A stretch of 64,000 nucleotides of DNA from Roseibium aquae (GCF_008711285.1 NZ_VXDC01000001.1:372001-436000), one strand, 5' to 3'. Positions 14,172 through 22,373 are shown, counted from the stretch's first letter. The notes: generated by a model not told the origin, from the sequence alone. Numbers and translations: made by a program.

Positions 14172-15392
14172 TCACCGCTTCCGGATCGACTGTGTCTCCA
14201 CGTCGTATTCCAGACTCACGATCGATCCATCCTTGATGGCCGCGACCGCCTTGGCGACCGTGTCCGGACGCACGTAGAACCATTCTCTCGGGCGGACATT
14301 CCTGCCGAAGCGATCCGGAACGGAAATGTTAGCACGAGCGCCTTCGAAAAAGGCATGCAGGATGTGTTCGACCCGGTCACGGCGCATACCGACCAACTCG
14401 AAAGTCGCGACTATTTCGACGGGGGCAAAAAGAAAGGTCGGATCGTTTCTCGCGTCGGCAATGCGGCGCTGGACGTCGCCTGACGTCACCCCGATCTTGT
14501 GAAGGATAAGCCTGTCCCGCTGGATGTCCGGTTGGGTGGATTTACTCCGGGCGACGTAAACCACACCATTCACGATGGCCTTGTCGTCCTGCCACCTGTC
14601 GTCCAGAGGGCCGAAGCCGCGCCCCTCGACGCGACGTGCGGTCGGATCGTCATACATACCCTTTTCGAAGGAACGCATCAGGATGTCGCTTTCGGTCCCG
14701 TTCGAATAGATCACGCGTAACCGGTGATCCGAGCGGCCGCCCTTCATGGTGCGTTCGCCCTTCTCGGCGACATAGGCGTATTGCCCCTTCTGGATGAAAA
14801 AGTCGCCTTCCACGGTTTCCGTGCCGCCCTTCTTCGTGAAGGGAACGAGTTCGCGATCCCCACGCTGGACAGCGGCATGAATGTCCTCGAACAGAGGTTC
14901 GAAGATCTTGAAATCCCGGCAGGGGCGGCGTTCCGCGCGATGGTCGCTCACGTTCCTTTCCGCCGCGGGTGTCACCTTCGACGGCTTGACCAGTTCCGCA
15001 TCGAGCTCGAAATCTTCATCGTCGAAAATTTCATCGAGTGACAAGTCGAAGGCCTCGTCTTCCGGAACTTCGTCTCGCCATGAAGGTTGAGACGGCTCCG
15101 CAGGCTCTTCTTGCAGGACAAGCATGCCGGACGCATCGTCGCCGAGAAGATCGACGGCATAGGCGCCGTCCCGGACTCGTGCCAGCTTTCGTCCCAGAAT
15201 GGCTTCGTTGATGTCAACGGCGTCACGGTCCGGCGCGCGGCCATTCTCCTTGAAGAAGGCGGTCGCCTGTTCAAGAACAGCCCGGTCCTTTTCCAGGTCC
15301 GCGGATGCACCACCGCTTCTTCCGGGTTTCACATCGAGCAACCCGTAAGGGTCATCATCTTCGAATATGTCGTCCAGCGTTCGGCGCGCCAT
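14172..15392 (-). CDS. GIY-YIG nuclease (T5orf172-like) of MTase-helicase-nuclease system
   Basis: The product is 406 residues. The C-terminal third is a GIY-YIG domain of the T5orf172/MUG113 type: VVYVARSK (277-284) replaces GIY, HKIGVTSGDVQRRI (298-311) is the YIG strand with the catalytic Arg helix, VEHILHAFFEGAR supplies the Glu (E342), and REWFYV follows. The N-terminal half is very acidic (DEAFDLSLDEIFDDEDFELD) and has a module around FFKENGRAPDRDAV (46-59) that resembles the helicase C terminus. It follows the helicase after 3 bp through the junction TGATCCATG. Likely the DNA-cleaving component of a restriction or phage-defence system. Confidence 0.85.
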   Translation of the reverse strand: MARRTLDDIFEDDDPYGLLDVKPGRSGGASADLEKDRAVLEQATAFFKENGRAPDRDAVDINEAILGRKLARVRDGAYAVDLLGDDASGMLVLQEEPAEPSQPSWRDEVPEDEAFDLSLDEIFDDEDFELDAELVKPSKVTPAAERNVSDHRAERRPCRDFKIFEPLFEDIHAAVQRGDRELVPFTKKGGTETVEGDFFIQKGQYAYVAEKGERTMKGGRSDHRLRVIYSNGTESDILMRSFEKGMYDDPTARRVEGRGFGPLDDRWQDDKAIVNGVVYVARSKSTQPDIQRDRLILHKIGVTSGDVQRRIADARNDPTFLFAPVEIVATFELVGMRRDRVEHILHAFFEGARANISVPDRFGRNVRPREWFYVRPDTVAKAVAAIKDGSIVSLEYDVETQSIRKR

Positions 15393-15395
15393 GGA

Positions 15396-17444
15396 TCAGG
15401 CCTCCGCCGCCCGCATGCGTTCGGCTTTTTTCGCCCGGATATAGGAATGGGCTTCGCCGAGACGCTTTTCGAGAGGATCGGCCGCGTTGGGATTGGGCGC
15501 CCGTCCCTCCTGTTCACGGAACCGTTTGATCCGGGGCCAGAGGGCGACTGCTTCCGCCTCGGTCATCTGGATCCTCTGGGCGACCATCATCGCCTGGATC
15601 TGCGACAGCACCTGACTGTCGAGCGCCTTCGAGGCAACGTCATAGGATTCACGGAAAGGGTTCACGCTGTCGATCAGATCGATATCGAGGTCCCGGACGT
15701 TGATGAACTTCTTCACCATCCTCAAAAGTCCGGAATAGTCCCGTTCGGCGGCGTCTTCGCCGATTTCGCCGCCCGAACCTTCGCCTTGCGTGTATTCGGT
15801 GTCATTCTCTTCGGCCTGCCGCTGTGCTTCCCGGCGCGCCATGTTCATCAGGTTCATCCGGGCGGCTAGGTGCTGGCGGACTTCCTCGGTTTCATCAACC
15901 GACAGATTCTCGTAGCTGCGTTCGATGATGTCCGTCATCGCCATCTGGGTGGCGACTTCTGGGGCGATGTCGTTGGCAATCGTCCGGCGATCCATCGACT
16001 GGCAGGCCTTGGCGACCAGATCGTCCATGTCGTTTTCGATGATGGCCTTGGAGCGATCCGTTGAAGGCATCGCCAGCCCTTTGATCTCGACATGGATGGT
16101 GCCGTTTTCATCCTGCCAGGCGTCGCTCTCATCGGCGTCGTCCGGACGGCGATGAAACTTGAAGCTGGGGGCCAGAACCTGCTCCATCAGCAAAGCGCCG
16201 GAGATTGCTTTCAGCATGTCGTTGACGGCATCGACCACAATACCTTCTTCGGCAGCCGGTTCCGCGATCAGGTTCGTGAATTGCGCATGGGGCTTTCCGG
16301 GGGCGTCCCTGGTCGCGCGCCCTATGATCTGGATGATTTCCGTGAGGGATGATCGATAGCCGACCGTCAGGGCGTGCTCGCACCAGACCCAGTCGAACCC
16401 CTCCTTCGCCATACCGAGGGCAATGATGATGTCGACGTCTTCCTTGTCCTTCGCCTTCTGAAGGGAAGAAACGACCTTCGGTCGTGTCGCGCTGTTATCA
16501 TCGACAAGGTTGGCGACCTTCAGCACCCTTCCGTCCGACGCCCGCTTGATCAAGTCGTACCCGGTGTCTGGATCGATGCCCCGATGGTCGCCGATAGTGT
16601 CCATGATTGCGCCGACCTGCTGGTCCTTGTGGTCATAGGCTTCCGCCGACATGACATGCGGAATGTGAACGATGGTCTTCTTCGACGTGTCGAGGACATC
16701 CATCAGGGCGTCGACATACCGTCCCCGGTAGAAGTGATAACCGATCCCCAGGGTCTTCAGGTGCTCATAGCCATCCAGCTGCTCGTAATAGGAATAGGTG
16801 ACGCTGGTGAACTTGGCTTCGTCCTCCGGGCGCAAGACGGGTGCGTCGTCGCCCCGGAAATATGATCCGGTCATCGCCATGATGTGCGCCTGGTCCCGGG
16901 CGACCAACTCCCGGAGAATTTCACCAAGACGGTTTTCCTCCGACGCACTCACATGATGGAACTCGTCGATGGCCACCATGGACTTGTCGAAGGCTTCGAC
17001 GCCGACTTCCTCGAAGGCGAAGCGGAAGGTCGCATGGGTGCAGACCAGGACCCGGTCAGGAGACGCCATGAAATCCTTGAAAGCCTTCACCTTGGCTCTC
17101 GCGGCGTCGCCCGCATCCGTCCCGGCGGTGCAGAGGTTCCAACGAGGTTCCACTTGCCAATCAGCGAAAAAGCCGTGGCTGGTCAGGTCCGTGGAGCTGA
17201 AGGACGATCCGATGGAGCGCTCAGGAACGGCGACAATGACCTTCTCCAGTCCCTGATGATGAAGCTTGTCCAGCCCGAGGAACATCAGGGCGCGGGATTT
17301 CCCGGCGGCCGGCGGCGCCTTCAGGAGCAGGCATTGGGCATTGCGGGCGTCGTAGACTCGGGCCTGCATGGGGCGCATACCCATTTCGTTTGTCGTCTTC
17401 GACTTGCCGCTCTGGGAATAGGTGACTTTGACGAGATCGGTCAT
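15396..17444 (-). CDS. SF2 DEAD/DEAH-box helicase of MTase-helicase-nuclease system
   Basis: The product is a 682-residue superfamily 2 helicase/translocase. Visible motifs are Walker A APPAAGKS (43-50), Walker B AIDEFHH (158-164), motif III-like MTGSYF, and in the second RecA lobe ALGMAKEGFDW and QIIGRATRD (motif VI, 372-380). The C-terminal end has IKRFREQEGRAPNPNAADP, an element also present at the start of the nuclease. It lies between the methyltransferase and the GIY-YIG gene with 3-bp gaps. In restriction systems such motors translocate DNA or open it for a nuclease; that role is inferred from context. Confidence 0.9.
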   Translation of the reverse strand: MTDLVKVTYSQSGKSKTTNEMGMRPMQARVYDARNAQCLLLKAPPAAGKSRALMFLGLDKLHHQGLEKVIVAVPERSIGSSFSSTDLTSHGFFADWQVEPRWNLCTAGTDAGDAARAKVKAFKDFMASPDRVLVCTHATFRFAFEEVGVEAFDKSMVAIDEFHHVSASEENRLGEILRELVARDQAHIMAMTGSYFRGDDAPVLRPEDEAKFTSVTYSYYEQLDGYEHLKTLGIGYHFYRGRYVDALMDVLDTSKKTIVHIPHVMSAEAYDHKDQQVGAIMDTIGDHRGIDPDTGYDLIKRASDGRVLKVANLVDDNSATRPKVVSSLQKAKDKEDVDIIIALGMAKEGFDWVWCEHALTVGYRSSLTEIIQIIGRATRDAPGKPHAQFTNLIAEPAAEEGIVVDAVNDMLKAISGALLMEQVLAPSFKFHRRPDDADESDAWQDENGTIHVEIKGLAMPSTDRSKAIIENDMDDLVAKACQSMDRRTIANDIAPEVATQMAMTDIIERSYENLSVDETEEVRQHLAARMNLMNMARREAQRQAEENDTEYTQGEGSGGEIGEDAAERDYSGLLRMVKKFINVRDLDIDLIDSVNPFRESYDVASKALDSQVLSQIQAMMVAQRIQMTEAEAVALWPRIKRFREQEGRAPNPNAADPLEKRLGEAHSYIRAKKAERMRAAEA

Positions 17445-17447
17445 GGA

Positions 17448-20126
17448 TCAGGCGCCTTTCTTCAGCTCGGCAACGCGGTCGGCATATCGCTTGAAGAGGT
17501 GCTCCAGCCGCTCGGTATCGTTCCGGAAAGGACGCCCGATATACATGGACTCCAGCAGTTCATCGTTGCGCCGATGCGCCTGCCTCAGATCGTCCGGCAT
17601 CTTGTCCGGGTCGTAGAGTTGCGCGATGGTCTTTGGGTGATGATCGGCACGCACCAGAAGGATTTCACGCGCGCTTTCTTCAAGCGCGGATTTCTGCACT
17701 TCCGTGAAATCCGGAACGGGGAACGTGTTCCAGCCGAGGGTATTGGAATAGCGAAAGTCGGATTTCAGTTTACCGCAGACTGTAGCGACCCAAACGAGGT
17801 GTAACCTCGACCCAATTATCGACATACACCAAGTGCCCCCATCGTAAATTGCGAATGCAAGGTTCGAAATGATCGCATCATCGCCCCGATAGTCGACAGG
17901 TAGGTATGGTCTGTTTTCTGATGACACGCTGGGAACTACAACGACATTATTCTCGGCTACATTTTGAATCTGAAGAAATCGATAAGGTGTTTTTGCGTGA
18001 GGCCTTGTTGTTGGCGCCTTACTAATTGCTCGCATATCGGCGACCTCTTTGAACCGTCGCGCAAATTCAGGTATCGCAGAAGCTTCCTGAGCGTCGTGAT
18101 GATCAACCCAAATGCAATAGCGCTCTATCCCCCTTATCAACTCTTGTGACCCCATGTATCTCTTAATAAATTTCTCGGCCTGCGGTGCACTATTAAGCAA
18201 GGCCGATCGTTCATCGGGGGTAAGACTTAAATGGCCTCCGTCGGTTGGCATGTTTCCTTTTTCCATCCTCGGCAAACGAAACAACGGCGGAGAGGCAAGA
18301 ACAAATACGTCTGGAGCGTCTAGTAAGTAGGCATTAATGTTGAAGCATGAGTAAGAGACGCCGCCGTCAAATATTTTATTCTCTTTTTTACTCCTATTTC
18401 TAAGCCCAACTACTACACATATGACGGCGGCATTCGACGCGGCATTATTTTTCCATTTAAAGGAACGATGAGCAAAATCGATTTCTAACCCGTCACGCAG
18501 AATGTTTGACCACAGGGCTCCAACGGCTTGACCTTGGCAAATCGAATTCGTTGATACCAATGCCGACTTGGCATTTTTTCCGCGAATGTACTGTGCCGCC
18601 TTGAAAATCCAGCATGAGACGAAATCAATTCGGCGGTAGGCCTCCAAATGCCCTTCAAGGACATAATCCATGTCAGCGTTTTGTTCAGGCGACCGTGAGT
18701 TGTCGCCTAAAAATGGCGGGTTCCCGCAAATGAAAACCTCTTCAATGAGATCGGGAGGGGGACATACGGACTCCCAGTTCACCCTCAGGGCGTTTTCGCA
18801 GACGATGTGTCCGCCATCCCGGAGAGGTAGCGCGGGCGGCATGCGACCGAAGACGTCCGCAAAACGCGCATTCGCCTGATACTCGGCAATGAAGAGCGCC
18901 AGTTTCGCCGTTTCCGCCGCGAAATCGGTGATTTCGATGCCGTGGAAATTGCTGAGGGAAACGGCGGAAAACATTTCCATCGCATGGCCCGGATCGATTT
19001 CCTCTAACCGCTTCAGGATCCGGATTTCCCTGTCCCGAAGTTCCCGGTAGGAGACAACGAGAAAGTTTCCAGATCCGCAGGCAGGGTCGAACACCCGGAT
19101 CTTGGATATCCGTTGCAGGACGGCGCGCAGGGCCGAAGCCTTGGTCCAGGCCTTCTCGATGGCCTCGTCCAGGTCGTCCAGGAACAGCGGGCCGATCACC
19201 TTCAGGATGTTCGGCACGCTGGTGTAATGCATGCCGAGTTCCGACCGGGCCTTGGGGTCGGCAATGGACTGGATCATCGAGCCGAAGATGTCCGGATTGA
19301 TCTCCTTCCAGTCCATCCCTGCGGCGTCTTTCAGGTACTGAAAGGCTGTTCGCGAGAAGATGGGTACCGCAATTCCTTCCGCGAACAGGCCGCCGTTCAC
19401 ATAAGGAAAAACATCTGCCCATTTAGGCAGGTCGTGTCGCTTGTCCGGCGACGTCGCCATGGCCGTGAAAGCCGCAAGGATTGCCTCTTGGGCCGTCTCG
19501 CCTGCGTTCCCGCCATAATCCGTCAGACAACGGGCAAAGAGATTGTCGGGAAGGATTCCCGTATCCTCCGCGAACAGACAGAAGACGATCCGCGTCATGA
19601 ACTGGTTCATGACATGCCGGTTCTCGTCTTTCCCCCATTCCGGATTGGCCTTGATCAGGGCGTCATACAGTTTCGCGAGGCGGCTGGTGGCGCGAATATC
19701 GACCGGGTTTTCATCAGCCGCCTTGAAGCGCTCGAACCCTGCCAGCGGCAGGAAGAAGCCGAAATTGTCCTTGAGTTCCGCGTAGTCGCAAAACCGTGCC
19801 TCACCGGATTTCATGTCCCGGGCGGCAACGGACGTTCCGTCCGTTGTGATGGCGACCCGGACCTTGCGGGTCTTCGTAGCCTTGGATCCACAGAGGGTTT
19901 CCAGCGCCTCTTCAGTCTTCCCTTCTTCGGCGGGAAGGAAGTGGAACTTTCCGTTGAGCAGTGTACCGCCTGGAAGATCCGTCCGGTTCATCGCTCCGGA
20001 CTTCAACTTGGAAATGTTGGCATTTGAGGTGCCTATGGCCTCGGCCAAGGCAATCGGGAAAACTTCCGGCTCGAATTCTCCGGCAAAAAGCCGCTCAAAT
20101 GCTTCTTCAACTTCAACGACGTTCAC
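17448..20126 (-). CDS. Class I SAM-dependent DNA methyltransferase (MmeI/YeeA-like)
   Basis: The product is 892 residues. The gamma-type N6-adenine methyltransferase motifs are clear: motif I DPACGSGNF (347-355), motif IV CGNPPF (467-472), preceded by the helical-spacer segment FMTRIVFCLFAEDTGILPD typical of MmeI-like enzymes and followed by a specificity region and a C-terminal helical domain (QAHRRNDELLESMY). The N terminus lacks the D...ExK nuclease motif found in single-chain MmeI restriction-modification enzymes. It is the first gene of an operon with a helicase and a GIY-YIG nuclease, an order that from memory matches yeeA-yeeB-yeeC of Bacillus subtilis. It should methylate host sites for self/non-self discrimination. 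Upstream (20156-20163) is one GAATCCTT. Confidence 0.92.
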   Translation of the reverse strand: MNVVEVEEAFERLFAGEFEPEVFPIALAEAIGTSNANISKLKSGAMNRTDLPGGTLLNGKFHFLPAEEGKTEEALETLCGSKATKTRKVRVAITTDGTSVAARDMKSGEARFCDYAELKDNFGFFLPLAGFERFKAADENPVDIRATSRLAKLYDALIKANPEWGKDENRHVMNQFMTRIVFCLFAEDTGILPDNLFARCLTDYGGNAGETAQEAILAAFTAMATSPDKRHDLPKWADVFPYVNGGLFAEGIAVPIFSRTAFQYLKDAAGMDWKEINPDIFGSMIQSIADPKARSELGMHYTSVPNILKVIGPLFLDDLDEAIEKAWTKASALRAVLQRISKIRVFDPACGSGNFLVVSYRELRDREIRILKRLEEIDPGHAMEMFSAVSLSNFHGIEITDFAAETAKLALFIAEYQANARFADVFGRMPPALPLRDGGHIVCENALRVNWESVCPPPDLIEEVFICGNPPFLGDNSRSPEQNADMDYVLEGHLEAYRRIDFVSCWIFKAAQYIRGKNAKSALVSTNSICQGQAVGALWSNILRDGLEIDFAHRSFKWKNNAASNAAVICVVVGLRNRSKKENKIFDGGVSYSCFNINAYLLDAPDVFVLASPPLFRLPRMEKGNMPTDGGHLSLTPDERSALLNSAPQAEKFIKRYMGSQELIRGIERYCIWVDHHDAQEASAIPEFARRFKEVADMRAISKAPTTRPHAKTPYRFLQIQNVAENNVVVVPSVSSENRPYLPVDYRGDDAIISNLAFAIYDGGTWCMSIIGSRLHLVWVATVCGKLKSDFRYSNTLGWNTFPVPDFTEVQKSALEESAREILLVRADHHPKTIAQLYDPDKMPDDLRQAHRRNDELLESMYIGRPFRNDTERLEHLFKRYADRVAELKKGA

Positions 20127-20302
20127 GAAACACCCATCCCCAGACGACGCCGCACGAATCCTTCGACGCCTTGCAATTCTCAGTTTTAATCAGAGAGAAT
20201 ACCGGTTTGCATTCATAGGTCTAGGCCGGAAGCCTGGAATTCGAATTCCTTGCCGGGGAGAGTTTCAAGCACACCGACTTCCGGGGCCATCCACAACAAG
20301 AA

Positions 20303-20328
20303 AAGGCGCCCCATTTCGGGGGCGCCTT
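20303..20328 (-). terminator. Rho-independent terminator of the 39-codon small ORF
   Basis: A perfect 10-bp stem, AAGGCGCCCC (20303-20312) and GGGGCGCCTT (20319-20328), with a 6-nt loop. On the minus strand it is followed by TTCTTG, a usable U-rich tail, and it sits 6 bp after the stop of the small ORF. Confidence 0.7.
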
Positions 20329-20334
20329 CCTTGC

Positions 20335-20454
20335 TTAGAGCAACCTTCCGACTACAAAAAACCAGGAAGCCAGTGCATGGAAATCCCACACCACAACCGC
20401 CCGGTAGTCCGTACCGTCAGGCTTGCTGGCTTCGATAGCGAGCAACACCTTCAT
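20335..20454 (-). CDS. Small ORF (39 residues) with strong RBS and own terminator
   Basis: The minus-strand ATG at 20454 is preceded by AGAAGGAGAACGCC, an excellent ribosome-binding site, and the frame ends in TAA directly before a strong terminator. The peptide starts MKVLLAIEASKPDGTDYRAV and ends with an aromatic/hydrophobic stretch (WDFHALASWFFVVGRLL). It falls below usual gene-calling cutoffs. RBS, short frame and terminator together suggest a genuine small gene between the methyltransferase and the DUF3102 gene. Function unknown. Confidence 0.6.
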   Translation of the reverse strand: MKVLLAIEASKPDGTDYRAVVVWDFHALASWFFVVGRLL

Positions 20455-20930
20455 GGCGTTCTCCTTCTACCGTGCACCGGGTCCCTTACGGTAGTCGACA
20501 AGGTGCATTGGGCCAGCGAGTTTTGAGGTCTTTTTTTGCTGTATTCGGTCCGCTCGGTGATCCTCAAACACGCTTCGACTATTTCGTTAGCGATTATTAA
20601 TGTGGGTACCGAAATTTGAATTGCAATGTTCAAACAGCAGGTCTGAAGCAAAAATACGATATGCAATTTTACCGTTGGAGCGATCGTCACAGAAGTCCGA
20701 GAATCCCTAACGGCGACTGAAGTAGGCCGAATACCCCAGATGCTCCAAGCCGCCAGAATCCATGTCGAAGCAGACTTATGCTGCCGCGGTGGGCTAGGAT
20801 CATTCATCGGATCTGCGATCCGCTGTGAGACGCGCGCTAACGCGGCGTCTTGGCGCTTCCACGTCCCCTAACGGGCACATGAAACCCGGCCAATGATTGC
20901 GTTTCTAGGAAACCAGTAGCGAATCGACCT
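20455..20930. other. Region between the small ORF and the DUF3102 gene
   Basis: This 476-bp stretch is AT-richer than its surroundings. A 118-codon minus-strand frame (20451-20807) overlaps the start of the small ORF, has no domain and no ribosome-binding site, and I do not support it. A bulged hairpin (AGACGCGCG ... CGCGGCGTCT, about 20829-20852) could end the DUF3102 transcript. Confidence 0.35.
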
Positions 20931-21833
20931 TCAGCAGAGAACCGCTCGCAACGTTTCTCTACCACGTCGTAGGAGCTCTGGAACATCGGACACCAAAATC
21001 CGCTCCCATGCCATCGAATGAGCGATGTCATGCAGAAATGCCGATAGTTCTGCCCAACTGCCGGGTTCGTGTGTCTGACGATCTAGAAACGTATTGCTGA
21101 CAAGCTTTATTTCTGACCCGGAGCGACGTTGTGTAAGTTGCTCGAGAGCATCGGTAAGCCACTGGGCGCGAGTACGTAAATCTTTTTCGAGTTTTTTCTT
21201 GTTCGGTTTTCCCGCTTCAGCTTCCTCGATGATTTTGAGGACTTCGACCAGGCGCTCAATGACTAAAGGAATGAGCTCGTCACGCGCTCGGTCAGCCAAT
21301 GACCGAAGTTCCTCGGACGCAGATCGCTTATTGGCCTTAAGTTTTCTTGGAGGATCCGGTACATCGGCATTCTTTTCCGCGAGCTCGCGATGATGCTTCA
21401 CAATCTTGCTGACGTCGGATACCCGAAGCCGTTCCCCCCTTTCAAGACATTCTCTCACTTCCGCGAACGCGGTGTAGGGGGCTGTCGCGAGACGGACCAA
21501 CGCGGTCTGCGGTAAGGCTAAGCCTTCGTCCGTCAGAAACAGTGGATTGTCCCTAAACCGCAAGTACACGTTGATAGCGTCCCGGGCCCATTGCTCCGAC
21601 ATGCCGGTTTCCGCTTCGACCCAAGGGAGCCAAGCACCGTGAGGAAGGGTGTCACGCCAATGCGCCAGCTTTTCTCCTGCTTCCATGAGAGATCGCGCAC
21701 CAGCGATTAGGTCTGCACGGATCGCAATCGCATCGGATCTGAGCTGTTCGCGAAGAGCGGCGGGAATAGCATCGTAGTTGAAGCCAACTGCAATGTTGTC
21801 TCCACCATTCTTAATGGTCGCAGATTTGGTCAT
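20931..21833 (-). CDS. DUF3102-domain mobile-element protein
   Basis: The product is 300 residues. The first ~95 residues fit DUF3102: ALREQLRSDAIAIRADLIAG, SLMEAGEKLAHWRD, then HGAWLPWVEAETGMSEQWAR and DAINVYLRF, the pattern of proteins that are frequent on integrative and conjugative elements. The middle is basic and helical (PPRKLKANKRSASEELRSL, KPNKKKLEKDL). It lies alone at the right end of the island behind a perfect 23-bp palindrome. A DNA-binding or regulatory role in element maintenance is likely but unproven. Confidence 0.75.
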   Translation of the reverse strand: MTKSATIKNGGDNIAVGFNYDAIPAALREQLRSDAIAIRADLIAGARSLMEAGEKLAHWRDTLPHGAWLPWVEAETGMSEQWARDAINVYLRFRDNPLFLTDEGLALPQTALVRLATAPYTAFAEVRECLERGERLRVSDVSKIVKHHRELAEKNADVPDPPRKLKANKRSASEELRSLADRARDELIPLVIERLVEVLKIIEEAEAGKPNKKKLEKDLRTRAQWLTDALEQLTQRRSGSEIKLVSNTFLDRQTHEPGSWAELSAFLHDIAHSMAWERILVSDVPELLRRGRETLRAVLC

Positions 21834-21885
21834 GAAAACACCCCGGAACGAATTGCTCCTACCGGACTATCTGATGAAAGTTCTT

Positions 21886-21908
21886 AAATCCCCAATAATT
21901 GGGGATTT
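21886..21908. promoter_or_regulatory. Perfect 23-bp palindrome, candidate operator for the DUF3102 gene
   Basis: AAATCCCCAAT (21886-21896), a single A, then ATTGGGGATTT (21898-21908): an 11-bp perfect inverted repeat centred 64 bp upstream of the DUF3102 start. The size and symmetry suit a dimeric helix-turn-helix repressor. The 328-bp region 21834-22161 holds this, the right-end repeats and no supported gene. Confidence 0.7.
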
Positions 21909-22026
21909 GAAATCGCGGGAGCCACATGGCGTTGGCTAAGGCTGTGCAGCCATTCCGGGGTTTGCCACCGCGATCTTATATGTCGGTCGCTCAAGGAATC
22001 GTTTCCGTGGATTTCGGACCAATCTC

Positions 22027-22082
22027 AAGGATTCATCCATTCGGAGGTTCAAGCGCTCATGAGGTCGGTACAGAGTCGGTAC
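22027..22082. repeat. Right-end copies of integrase-associated repeats
   Basis: AAGGATTC lies at 22027-22034, GGTCGGTAC at 22063-22071 and GAGTCGGTAC at 22073-22082, continuing with AA as at the left end. These mirror the elements between attL and int, so both island ends carry the same two motifs, as expected for arm-type sites. Confidence 0.65.
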
Positions 22083-22161
22083 AAATTGCCGAAACAGCAA
22101 TTATACGCTACCGGTCTCAATTTGCTGATTGAGTTAAATCTCTGTATTCATTTAGAAAATT

Positions 22162-22210
22162 TGGTAGCGGGAGAGGGACTCGAACCCCCGACACGCGGAT
22201 TATGATTCCG
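22162..22210. repeat. Right attachment site (attR), inside tRNA-Met
   Basis: The 49 bp are identical to 1121-1169 and form the 3' part of the intact tRNA-Met gene, from the anticodon stem to the CCA end. Insertion here keeps the tRNA whole on this side while leaving the displaced 3' fragment at the left end. Confidence 0.93.
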
Positions 22211-22238
22211 CTGCTCTAACCACCTGAGCTACCCCGCC
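22162..22238 (-). tRNA. tRNA-Met (CAT anticodon)
   Basis: A 77-nt tRNA on the minus strand from G at 22238 to the encoded CCA at 22162-22164. The D arm (TAGCTCAG...), anticodon stem-loop GCGGA-ATCATAA-TCCGC with anticodon CAT, and T arm GGGGGTTCGAGTCCC are all present. The acceptor stem opens with a G1-U72 wobble, so initiator tRNA is unlikely. Elongator tRNA-Met is the best call; a tRNA-Ile2 with a modified C34 cannot be excluded by eye. It is the island's integration target. Confidence 0.92.
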
Positions 22239-22278
22239 ATCTCTCGCGGCCGGGAGGCCCAGCCGGACGATGTCGGCG

Positions 22279-22307
22279 CTTATAATCGGGCCATCGACGG
22301 GCGTCAA
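22279..22307 (-). promoter_or_regulatory. Promoter of tRNA-Met
   Basis: On the minus strand TTGACG (22307-22302) and TATAAG (22284-22279) are separated by exactly 17 bp, about 40 bp upstream of the tRNA 5' end. A near-consensus housekeeping promoter. Confidence 0.7.
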
Positions 22308-22373
22308 GCGCAGAAATGGCGGGCCGGCCCAAACCGGCTCTCTCCCCTCTTCCCATGTGTCGTCGCGCCGCTG

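Larger units (their letters stand above)
1121..22210. mobile_element. Integrative and mobilizable element (~21 kb) in tRNA-Met
   Basis: The element is bounded by perfect 49-bp direct repeats, at 1121-1169 (left) and 22162-22210 (right). The right copy is the 3' half of an intact tRNA-Met(CAT) gene and the left copy is an orphan fragment of it. A tyrosine integrase starts about 170 bp inside the left end. Mobilization genes, a plasmid-type Rep gene, DUF3102 and two candidate defence modules lie between, and core genes lie on both sides. Excision between the repeats would release a 21,041-bp circle. No conjugation (type IV secretion) genes are present, so transfer would need a helper element. 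Confidence 0.92.

Noticed and set aside
20451-20807. 118-codon minus-strand frame
   Set aside because: No family, no ribosome-binding site, and it overlaps the start and RBS of the better-supported 39-codon gene.
21926-22132. 68-codon plus-strand frame at the right island end
   Set aside because: It consists largely of the att-proximal repeats and has no protein-like pattern.
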